The position numbers and the translations under genes were made by a program. A stretch of DNA of 64,000 bases from Amphritea atlantica (GTDB lineage: Bacteria; Pseudomonadota; Gammaproteobacteria; Pseudomonadales; Balneatricaceae). The stretch is taken from NCBI RefSeq assembly GCF_018860855.1, contig NZ_JAHKQE010000004.1, forward strand, positions 1 through 64,000. Reading direction: 5' to 3'. Under the pieces are notes generated by a model that made no database searches, was not told the origin of the DNA, and saw nothing but the letters and a program-made list of their open reading frames with translations. This document shows positions 28,114-35,993 of this stretch, one piece after another. How positions within the stretch are numbered: the first letter of the stretch is position 1; every line of letters starts with the position of its first letter.

Positions 28114-28695
28114 GTGACTAAAGATTATGGAGAGTATTTTAACATTGCTCATATTGAGCCGCAGAGTCAAATCTATGGGCCCGGTGAGCGTTTCGTTGTT
28201 TGGTTCCAAGGTTGCTCTCTTGCGTGTGATGGTTGCTGGAATCAGGATATGTGGTCGTTTAAAAGTAAGGATCTAGTACATAGAGGGCATCTGCTTCATA
28301 GTATATTGAATGCTTCAGGTATCAAAGGCGTTACCTTTTTAGGAGGAGAGCCTTTACAGCAGTCTGAAAATTTTTGGTGGTTGGTTCAGAACATTAAAGA
28401 CCAGTCGAATCTTAGTGTTTTTTTATTCACTGGCTATGAAAATGATGAGTTAACTCAATTAGGCCATTTTGAAAATATAAATAAGTTCTGTGATATTGTC
28501 GCTATTGGTCCTTATCGTTCAGATAGAAGGAACGTAAATCAACAATGGATAGGTTCGGATAACCAAATTATTTTATATCCTGAAGGCTCTCGAGAATTAA
28601 TAAAGCCGCAACAGGTTAATCAAGTAGAAATTGTTATAGAGAGTGATGAACGTATTCGTATTTTAGGTTTTCCGGATGAAAACTTAAAAATTTAA
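28114..28695 (+). CDS. NrdG-like radical-SAM protein (4Fe-4S single cluster)
   Basis: This 193-residue protein has a GTG start at 28114, 4 bases after the ycf35-like stop. It carries the radical-SAM triad Cx3Cx2C as C34, C38 and C41 in 'QGCSLACDGCWNQDMW', the SAM-binding 'FLGGEPLQ' and an NrdG-type 'LFTGYENDEL' strand. Enzymes of this size and shape (NrdG, PflA type) generate a radical on a partner protein, normally a glycyl radical. No glycyl-radical enzyme is nearby, so the target here is probably one of the cluster proteins, or the fold has been recruited for another modification. Its conserved company with DUF1257 and DUF2997 makes those the first candidates. Confidence 0.83.
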   Translation: MTKDYGEYFNIAHIEPQSQIYGPGERFVVWFQGCSLACDGCWNQDMWSFKSKDLVHRGHLLHSILNASGIKGVTFLGGEPLQQSENFWWLVQNIKDQSNLSVFLFTGYENDELTQLGHFENINKFCDIVAIGPYRSDRRNVNQQWIGSDNQIILYPEGSRELIKPQQVNQVEIVIESDERIRILGFPDENLKI

Positions 28696-28794
28696 TATAG
28701 CTTTATTATGACAGTATTTAAATTTCGTTGTGCTTAAAATACAGTGATAATGATTATTTTTTTAAGACTTAGACATAATTTAGGAGTTGCAGGG

Positions 28795-29685
28795 ATGGGT
28801 AAAAAAATATCAACTTCAGCACTTGCCAAATCTCGATCTATTTCTGGTAAGGAATTATTTTCTCAACTTGAAGCGTGTAGTTTTATCAAGCGAGAAGAGA
28901 ATGAGTGGAAACTTCTACCCAGTGGTGAACGCGCGGGTGGTCAATATGTTGAGCATCCGAAATATGGTAAATATATTGCTTGGCCAGAAGATCTTTCTCT
29001 CGATGCTGTTAAGCTTTCTACACCAAAGTCAACTATTAGTAAGTATGTTACTGCTACGGTGATTGGCAAGGCATTTAATCTGTCAGCCAACCGAATGAAC
29101 TCTATTCTGTCAGAATTAGGATGGATTAATAAAGCGTTAAAAGGCTGGGTTATTACAGCCTCTGGAAAGTCAGCGGGGGGCGAGCAAAAAGAAGATTTCA
29201 GGTCTGGTGTGCCTTATGTTGTTTGGCCTGAGTCTATCGCTGAGAATAAAGCCTTGAAGACGACTATCAGCGAGGTGCAGGGCGAGGCATCATCAGAAGA
29301 AGCTCAAGAAGAAACGGATGAGAATCCAGGTTTTAGAGATAAATTCGAAGCAAAGCTTCGTACAACAGACGGGCATTATGTGCGCTCTAAAGCTGAAATG
29401 CTCATTGATAATTGGTTATATATGGCTGAAATCGTCCATGCATATGAACGAAAGCTACCTATCGAAGAAGAAGTATACTGCGACTTCTACATACCTACAG
29501 GTAAGGTTTATATTGAATATTGGGGCTATGAGAATGATTCAAAGTATTTACATCGTAAAGCTAAGAAACAAGAGATTTATAAAAAATACGGTTTTAAATT
29601 GATCGAGCTGGAAGATAAGGATGTTCAAAATTTGGATGATATATTACCTAGGCTTCTTTTGAAACACGGAGTCCAGTCTTACTAG
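28795..29685 (+). CDS. PD-(D/E)XK-like protein with duplicated N-terminal domain
   Basis: The protein is 296 residues from ATG 28795, chosen because AGGAG lies just upstream; an earlier ATG at 28744 lacks one. Two related units occupy about residues 15-70 and 85-150. Each has a helical start, an E/S-LG or C-S-F-I core, a G-x-x-x-GG turn and a final 'YIAWPE' or 'YVVWPE'. They look like small winged-helix or antirepressor-type DNA-binding repeats. After an acidic linker, residues 195-290 resemble a nuclease fold: 'YVRSKAEMLIDNWLY', 'EEEVYCDFYIP', 'VYIEYWG' and a KKYGFKLIEL helix-strand. The usual E-x-K reads E-Y-W, so catalysis is uncertain. It is separated from the radical-SAM gene by 99 bases and may be an effector or an independent gene. 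Confidence 0.6.
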   Translation: MGKKISTSALAKSRSISGKELFSQLEACSFIKREENEWKLLPSGERAGGQYVEHPKYGKYIAWPEDLSLDAVKLSTPKSTISKYVTATVIGKAFNLSANRMNSILSELGWINKALKGWVITASGKSAGGEQKEDFRSGVPYVVWPESIAENKALKTTISEVQGEASSEEAQEETDENPGFRDKFEAKLRTTDGHYVRSKAEMLIDNWLYMAEIVHAYERKLPIEEEVYCDFYIPTGKVYIEYWGYENDSKYLHRKAKKQEIYKKYGFKLIELEDKDVQNLDDILPRLLLKHGVQSY

Positions 29686-30112
29686 GTTCTGAAAGTGGTG
29701 GTTAACTAAGATGAATTTATTATCTCTAATCATAGGTCTAAATATTGTTTAATTACGATTATATTGTTATTTGAATTAAATGACATAATCGATAAACTTT
29801 TAAATGAATTTGTTGTTACACAAGTAGCTTAGATTACAGATTCGTTATTTTGACGCTAATAGATGGCCACTATTATTGTGGCTTAAATATTCATCTTTAA
29901 CACTTAACTTGCGTTATCTCCGTGTTGAAATAGAAGTGTCTCTATTCAACATGAAGAAGGGGCGCGCGCATTATGTTCCGAAGTGTGACACAACTATCAG
30001 CCTGAAGTAATTCAACAAAATGGGGTAAAGATAAGTGGTGCCGATAAAATAGTAGGCTTTGCTACCTTACAGTACAAACGCCATATCTCGCGTGGTTTGT
30101 CTGGCAGACGCG
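29686..30112. other. Gene-free gap at the end of the rightward cluster
   Basis: No convincing coding frame is present. Two hairpins are visible: GGCCAC-N7-GTGGCT (about 29866-29884) and an imperfect GTTGAAATAGA-N5-CTCTATTCAAC (about 29922-29950). Neither has a clean T-run. Convergent genes end on either side, so this is where transcription from both directions should stop. A short G+C-rich patch (GGGGCGCGCGC near 29960) stands out from the A+T-rich surroundings. Confidence 0.5.
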
Positions 30113-30745
30113 CTACTTGAAGCTGGTTATCATGGGTGTTATGTTTTTATGCCCTATTTTTAATGATGGCTGAGCAGTTGGTACTACTCCAGATTCACCT
30201 AAAATAACGCCATCGGCCGATACCTCTACGTGCATTCCTTCCGCATATACAAACCGGTATTTTTGTATATCTCCCCACATACCTAGCTGACCACTATGTT
30301 GTTCATAGTGGTTTTTAACGAGGTGTCGAACAGTCATAATCTGTTCACTGATAGGCTTAATTCGAGTTTCATATTCAAGCTGTATATATCGCTGTGATGA
30401 GCATAATGCTAAGGCAAATATTGGCTGAGTGGTTCGTACAAATCCAGTATCAACAAAGACATATGATTTAAATCGATTGCGTCTATCTTCACGCTCAGCA
30501 TGGATTGCATCTAAGTCTGCTTGGTATTCATTGAGATCAATCCCTAAAACTGAGCATAGCTTTGATAAGAATTCAGCATCACTGTACTTGAGATCATAAG
30601 CGCCTTGAAACAAACCAAGGCTTCGATCTGACATTACATTTTGAATACGTGAACTAGCTCGGTCGTCCTTGTAACCCATCCAGTGGCAAATATCCTCTAA
30701 GTTACAGTTAGATAATCGTAGTTGAATTTCTTGATGTAACGTCAT
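30113..30745 (-). CDS. Unknown protein divergent from the WYL regulator
   Basis: This 210-residue protein of unrecognised family starts at 30745 in preference to 30808, because GGAGG lies 7 bases upstream of this ATG. The N-terminal 80 residues ('LHQEIQLRLSNCNLEDICHW', 'LGLFQGAYDLKYSDAEFLSK') look helical and could be an HTH-like DNA-binding unit. The C-terminal half is beta-rich with 'VYAEGMHVEVSADGVILGES'. It is transcribed away from the WYL-domain gene across a 191-base shared control region that contains an inverted repeat. It may be a second regulator of the island or an accessory defence protein. Confidence 0.5.
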   Translation of the reverse strand: MTLHQEIQLRLSNCNLEDICHWMGYKDDRASSRIQNVMSDRSLGLFQGAYDLKYSDAEFLSKLCSVLGIDLNEYQADLDAIHAEREDRRNRFKSYVFVDTGFVRTTQPIFALALCSSQRYIQLEYETRIKPISEQIMTVRHLVKNHYEQHSGQLGMWGDIQKYRFVYAEGMHVEVSADGVILGESGVVPTAQPSLKIGHKNITPMITSFK

Positions 30746-30789
30746 GGCTTTTCCTCCGAGATAGAACCCGTGTAGTGTACTAAATAGAA

Positions 30790-30806
30790 GCGTCATTACT
30801 TGACGC
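30790..30806. promoter_or_regulatory. Inverted-repeat operator candidate GCGTCA-N5-TGACGC
   Basis: A perfect 6-base inverted repeat with a 5-base centre lies in the divergent control region between the unknown protein and the WYL regulator. WYL/BrxR-type regulators of defence islands bind inverted repeats in such positions and repress both directions (known for BrxR and CapW). A further AAGCGTCAT half-site lies just after the WYL gene at 31972-31980. The assignment to the WYL protein is inference. Confidence 0.45.
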
Positions 30807-30936
30807 ATAATTTAATATCATGGCACATTAACGCTATCAGGTCTGGCGACTAAATCTCATATAGGTGACCCTAGGTGGGCTGTGCATTACTGGCATATTG
30901 TGCTGAAGGTACATCTATATCAGAAAACTAGAGTGA

Positions 30937-31947
30937 ATGGCGATGAATGCTTTGTATAGACAGTGGCAGATCCTATCGAGGATTCCACGCGAACCAAGAA
31001 CCGTCGGCACTCGAGAATTAAAAGAGCATCTTGAGTACCAAGGTTGCGAGGTGAGTGATCGCATGATCCAGCGTGACCTTGAGCAACTCACCACCATGGG
31101 CCTTTTCCCTTTGGCTTGTGAGCAAGAGGGGCGAAGCAACCGCTGGTTTTGGCCCAAGTCAGCCAAGCTTATGTCCTTCCCTGGTATGGATGTGGCATCT
31201 GCTTTAGCGTTGTCGTTGATTCAGCGTCATCTAACCGGGGTTTTACCGAGTCATGTTATCAATGACCTACAGTCTTATTTCGATGCCGCTGATCGCACTT
31301 TGTCCAATACTTCCAGCTTGGGACAAGAGTGGTGCCAAAAAATCGCCATCATACATGAAGGGCCAGAGCGAGTTCGCCGAAGTCTGGATGCCGATGTTCA
31401 AGCTGCCATTTACCTAGGGCTGTTTACCAACAAGCAACTTCAGGTTGTTTACAATGCACGTGGTGGGGAAGGGTTAGCCTATCATATTCACCCTTTGGGC
31501 CTGGTGTCTAAAGCTGATGTGATCTACCTAATTGGTACTATCAATGACTATGAAGATATCCGGCAGTTTGCCATGTCGAGATTTATCTCTGTGGTGGTTT
31601 TGGATGAAAGCAGCAAGAGACCTAGCGGGTTCGTACTCGCTGACTATATCCATGAGCAGGCTGCCTTCCAGTACCCTATTCACCAAGAGCAAGAGCTGTT
31701 GCGACTAAAAATCATGCCTGAGTTTGTTTTTTACTTTAATGAAAGTGCTCTTGGCCAAGATCAACAGGTCAGTGGTAATGATGATATAGGTTATGAGGTC
31801 TGTGTGACGACGACTATCACTGAAGAGCTTGAGTGGTGGTTGATGGGGCGTGCTAATTTGATTCGAGTCATTGAGCCTCTCAGTTTAAAAGAACGGTTGT
31901 TAGATGCATTAACGCGCTCTGTAGAGTATTACAAACAGCAACCATAA
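30937..31947 (+). CDS. WYL-domain transcriptional regulator (BrxR/CapW-like)
   Basis: This 336-residue protein has an N-terminal winged HTH ('GTRELKEHLEYQGCEVSDRM' followed by IQRDLEQL) and a C-terminal WYL domain. The latter is recognised from the 'YHIHPLGLVSKADVIYLIGT' strand block and the basic 'FAMSRF' motif, followed by a WCX-like end. Such proteins (BrxR, CapW) repress defence operons until a ligand, probably a nucleic acid or nucleotide, binds the WYL pocket. Its position at the island's right end, divergent from an unknown gene with an inverted repeat between them, fits an island-level repressor. Both ATG 30937 and ATG 30943 are possible starts. The big cluster to the left has no other dedicated regulator visible. 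Confidence 0.83.
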   Translation: MAMNALYRQWQILSRIPREPRTVGTRELKEHLEYQGCEVSDRMIQRDLEQLTTMGLFPLACEQEGRSNRWFWPKSAKLMSFPGMDVASALALSLIQRHLTGVLPSHVINDLQSYFDAADRTLSNTSSLGQEWCQKIAIIHEGPERVRRSLDADVQAAIYLGLFTNKQLQVVYNARGGEGLAYHIHPLGLVSKADVIYLIGTINDYEDIRQFAMSRFISVVVLDESSKRPSGFVLADYIHEQAAFQYPIHQEQELLRLKIMPEFVFYFNESALGQDQQVSGNDDIGYEVCVTTTITEELEWWLMGRANLIRVIEPLSLKERLLDALTRSVEYYKQQP

Positions 31948-32076
31948 TGACTGCACAGAATATAAGAACATAAGCGTCATATTTACGGATCCCTCAAGTC
32001 GCTCTTGCACGCTTTTTAACTGTTCTTTCTTCTCCCTATTCATTTAGATCATCCCTTTTCTGCATTCGATAATGTA

Positions 32077-33036
32077 TCACTTCATATAGTGAAAATTATC
32101 ATCATTTATTTTTTGCTCTCCTGACCAACGATAAGCAACTAGCTTTCCTCCATTTGCAACTGAGTAGTCCAAACATGCAACATTAGAAGCCAGTTTTGCA
32201 GGATGATTGTCCATCCAAAAGTGCCCTAGGAATACAGGTTTGTCCTCTGATGGATATCCAAGTAATTCAGCCTCGAACACTTGATGCTCGAAAGCATGAA
32301 CATTTTCTTCACTTACTAATAAGTCAGCGGGAAGAGTGATTTCACCTAACTTTCTATTCCCATTTTTCCACCACTGAATTCGAGCATTTGTCCTAGGAGT
32401 TCCATCTTTATCAAGAAACGAATGATCACCAGGCAAAGCATATTCCACCCCTTTTAATAACGTTTCAATCGCATCAAATTCAGTAGTTTTTATAGTACTA
32501 GCTGCGATGAGAAGTTCAGGGGTTACTTTATTACCAGGTCTTAACAAAGGTCCTAACTTTCCAACAAAACGTGGGTCCCAACAGGCATGGACAACCCTTA
32601 AACCGTCTAAGTCTAGCCACAGCGGTAATGATTCAAAAAAGGCTAAAGCGTCATCCAATGTTGGCCATTCTTTTCTACCGACAAACTCATCTAGAAAGGC
32701 TTGATGCTGTTTAATGTTTTTATTAGTGTGAGGCCTTAACCACGTATCGGGCTGATCTGGACAGGGAGTATGAAATGCCAAAGCATTGAACTCATGATTA
32801 CCCATCACAGAGAGTGCCGAACCATGGTTAATCATAGGCATAACAATTTTCAAAACTTTTACTTGCTGCTGCCCTCTATCTATAAAGTCTCCAAGAAATA
32901 TGACTTGCCGGGTAGGATGGCGATAGTACCCATCACTTAACTGATATTCCATACTTTCTAGAAGCTCCGAGAGAGCATCTGCGTGGCCGTGAATATCTCC
33001 TATAAGGTCATACCCTGATAACTTTAAATCATTCAT
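32077..33036 (-). CDS. Calcineurin-like metallophosphoesterase
   Basis: This 319-residue protein carries the metallophosphatase signatures 'GDIHGHAD', 'GDFIDRG' and 'GNHEFNALAFH' in order, with later His residues in 'VVHACWDP' and 'FLGHFW'. This matches the PPP-type Ser/Thr phosphatase and ApaH-like branch, which uses two metals to cleave phosphoesters or nucleotide phosphates. It stands alone, facing left, between the defence island and the IS110 remnant. It may be cargo of the island or an ordinary housekeeping gene; nothing in the sequence decides this. Confidence 0.85.
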   Translation of the reverse strand: MNDLKLSGYDLIGDIHGHADALSELLESMEYQLSDGYYRHPTRQVIFLGDFIDRGQQQVKVLKIVMPMINHGSALSVMGNHEFNALAFHTPCPDQPDTWLRPHTNKNIKQHQAFLDEFVGRKEWPTLDDALAFFESLPLWLDLDGLRVVHACWDPRFVGKLGPLLRPGNKVTPELLIAASTIKTTEFDAIETLLKGVEYALPGDHSFLDKDGTPRTNARIQWWKNGNRKLGEITLPADLLVSEENVHAFEHQVFEAELLGYPSEDKPVFLGHFWMDNHPAKLASNVACLDYSVANGGKLVAYRWSGEQKINDDNFHYMK

Positions 33037-33201
33037 TACGAGTCCTTGTATGGTTAATTCTTTTCCATTTCTGGGTAAAGTAGAGGCCTGCCCTCAATTG
33101 AGAGACCGGTAACAAGTGTATAGCGCTACATGGCTCCAAAGTCATCACTCGAACAGTCATTGGGGCCTCCAGCCCGCATAGCAAGGCAGAGTCAGCTTAT
33201 T

Positions 33202-33926
<725 letters not shown>

Positions 33927-33983
33927 TAAAATAATTAAGCGAGCCGTCGGTGTGATGAGTTATCCCGCCGTGATTTTATACAG

Positions 33984-34009
33984 AAAAAAGCCTGCGTTGG
34001 GCGCAGGCT
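33984..34009 (-). terminator. Rho-independent terminator for the leftward phosphodiesterase gene
   Basis: Read on the minus strand, an 8-base perfect stem AGCCTGCG / CGCAGGCT with a 5-base loop is followed directly by six T residues. It lies about 90 bases beyond the stop codon of the phosphodiesterase gene. Confidence 0.8.
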
Positions 34010-34090
34010 AGGGAACGTTTCCCCTGAAGTGGATGCTAAGGTGCCCATCCATAGATCCTAGTGACGGGAGTCAGAGCTAGGATCGAACCG
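33984..34090 (-). ncRNA. Candidate structured RNA or structured 3' UTR
   Basis: On the minus strand, four hairpins with perfect stems follow one another after the phosphodiesterase stop: GATCCTAG/CTAGGATC (34084-34054), TGGATG/CATCCA (34051-34030), GGGAA/TTCCC (34023-34011), then the terminator hairpin. Such dense tandem stems are more than a terminator needs and suggest a 3'-UTR-derived small RNA or a stability element. It starts with a GGTTCGATCC string like a tRNA T-arm, but no complete tRNA can be folded from it. No Rfam family is recognised. Confidence 0.35.
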
Positions 34091-34096
34091 TGAACA

Positions 34097-34921
34097 TTAA
34101 GGGGTACTTTTTGGCGGGGTTGGTACACCTTCTGTGATTCCGCCGGGGTAATCACCTATCAATGTCAGATGTGAAACCAGTCCCGTGTTCTCAGACCAGT
34201 AAAAGAGTCGGCAGATACCCGGTTCAAATACTGGATCGATATCGGGTACTTCATCCATCAATAGATCGTAGGAAAACGCTGAACTACCGGTGACAAATAG
34301 TAACGTATCCGCCCAATTTACCGTGGCGTCACGGTGCAGGTGTCCACAGGCAATGGCTTTTACTTGATGGTGCTGTTCGATTATCAGTTTCATCTTGTCG
34401 CCATTTTTACAATTCATCGCATCCATATAAGGATATTGAACTGGCGCAGGGGGATGATGCATAAATATTAAAGTTGGTTTGTTCGGTTGTTCATTTAGGG
34501 TTTGTTCTAGCCACTGTAATCGTTCATTACACAGCAGGCCATGATGCTGACCGGGGTCGAGAGTATCTAATGCAATCAACCTTAATGGCAATCCTTCGAT
34601 CGTGTAGTTAAGAAAGTGACTATTGCTCTGCAGATAGCCGTGATCAGAAAATATATCTCGAACACGCTGGCGGTGATCATGGTTTCCCGGAACGATCAGG
34701 TATGGCATTTTCAGAGTATCTAGCGCAGCTTTCGTGCGAATATAATCCTCTTCTCTGCCGTGGTTGGATATATCGCCTGTGATGACGACCAAATCAGGCT
34801 TCGTATCTAGAGCGTTAATGTGATCGACAGCTTCTAATAGGCGATGATATAGATCAATTGGGCCTGCAGTGGTTTCAATGATTCGTCCGACATGAAAATC
34901 GGTAATTTGTGCAATTAGCAT
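34097..34921 (-). CDS. Metallophosphoesterase, cyclic-nucleotide phosphodiesterase type
   Basis: The protein is 274 residues from ATG 34921, preferred over GTG 34933 because AGGTGGG lies upstream. Motifs are 'QITDFHVG' (D-x-H), 'VVITGDISNHG', 'VPGNHDHR', 'FMHHPPAP' and 'CGHLHRD', the classic order of class III cyclic-nucleotide phosphodiesterases (CpdA/GpdQ type). Such enzymes hydrolyse cAMP or other phosphodiesters at a two-metal site. It follows the DMT exporter gene on the same strand after about 20 bases and probably shares its transcript, which ends at the terminator near 33984. The true substrate cannot be told from sequence. Confidence 0.82.
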   Translation of the reverse strand: MLIAQITDFHVGRIIETTAGPIDLYHRLLEAVDHINALDTKPDLVVITGDISNHGREEDYIRTKAALDTLKMPYLIVPGNHDHRQRVRDIFSDHGYLQSNSHFLNYTIEGLPLRLIALDTLDPGQHHGLLCNERLQWLEQTLNEQPNKPTLIFMHHPPAPVQYPYMDAMNCKNGDKMKLIIEQHHQVKAIACGHLHRDATVNWADTLLFVTGSSAFSYDLLMDEVPDIDPVFEPGICRLFYWSENTGLVSHLTLIGDYPGGITEGVPTPPKSTP

Positions 34922-34943
34922 AAGTATTCCCACCTGTGATTAA

Positions 34944-35816
34944 TCAAGCGCCGGACTGCGCTAGAAGGAAGATTGAGAACGCAGCGCAACCGACAGCCGC
35001 TAGTTTGCGTTTGGTTAAATGTTCCATTTTCATCATCACAGAAACCGCCATTGCAACAATAAAGCTCATATTGGCGATAGGAACCAATACACTGGCCTCT
35101 CCACGTTCTAAGGCGGCGATTAGGAAGTTGACGATCATGAAAATGAGTACCCCAGATAAAGCGGAGTAGCGCAATTTATCTAGTGAAATACGGACACGTT
35201 TTTCTCGTATTAAGGCGTAAAGAAAACCGCCTATGATCCAGCAAATTGAAGAGATCAACATCATCGTGGCCGGTTGAGCTCCTTCAGATATACCTGCTTT
35301 GGAGATAACGCCATAACTTGCACGCACGATAGCTGCCAGCATGGCGACCACGAGGAATACTCGCGCCATGCTGGCCGCTTCATCAAGAGAAACATGTTTG
35401 TTACGTTGATAGAGAATCAATACGCCAATAACACCACATAGAACCCCTATGCCTTTCATCCAACCTAAGGACTCGCTTAGGAAGATAAATGAAAGCACAA
35501 CCACGCCAATGGTATTTAGGCGGTAGATAGTAGACCCGAGGCTGACATCAAGATGTGTAAGGCTTTCCAGTAACAGAATATTGGATAAAGCAACGGCGAT
35601 ACCTGCTGCAATGCCATAATACAATGTGGCTTCATTCAATATGATTGCTTGGTCATTAACCACGAACATTGTTAGCTGTAACATTGTCCAGATAATGCCA
35701 ATACCACAGATATACATGCCCCGTGAACGTTCTTTTCCACAGTACTTCTTGAAGACTACGTCGCTAAAGCCTGCTGCTAACAGGCTAAGTAACGCAAAAA
35801 AAACACCACTAGTCAT
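34944..35816 (-). CDS. EamA/DMT-superfamily transporter
   Basis: The protein is 290 residues from ATG 35816, chosen because AGGAAA lies upstream; an earlier ATG at 35846 is weaker. About ten hydrophobic segments occur in two similar halves, each with EamA-type repeats, for example 'LSFIFLSESLGWMKGIGVLC' in the first half and 'GEASVLVPIANMSFIVAMAV' in the second. DMT transporters usually export amino acids or metabolites across the inner membrane. It lies downstream of a MocR regulator on the same strand and upstream of the phosphodiesterase. The substrate is unknown. Confidence 0.82.
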   Translation of the reverse strand: MTSGVFFALLSLLAAGFSDVVFKKYCGKERSRGMYICGIGIIWTMLQLTMFVVNDQAIILNEATLYYGIAAGIAVALSNILLLESLTHLDVSLGSTIYRLNTIGVVVLSFIFLSESLGWMKGIGVLCGVIGVLILYQRNKHVSLDEAASMARVFLVVAMLAAIVRASYGVISKAGISEGAQPATMMLISSICWIIGGFLYALIREKRVRISLDKLRYSALSGVLIFMIVNFLIAALERGEASVLVPIANMSFIVAMAVSVMMKMEHLTKRKLAAVGCAAFSIFLLAQSGA

Positions 35817-35993
35817 GGGCTTCGTTTCCTTTGATCTTATTGTCAATAAATTGGTGAAATGGACCCGCTGGGACCTATTGTTAATCTAGATTAAGGAGAA
35901 TAGCGGTTAGCATAAATGTCCAATAAATAGATTGTGATAAGGCCGCTTTACCTCTGGGTGTAGGGGAATGCCGATCCCAGTGTGCGGGTTCGG

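Noticed and set aside
34077-34095. GGTTCGATCC string (minus strand) resembling a tRNA T-arm after the phosphodiesterase gene
   Set aside because: No matching acceptor, D- or anticodon arms can be built; the bases pair better in a simple hairpin.
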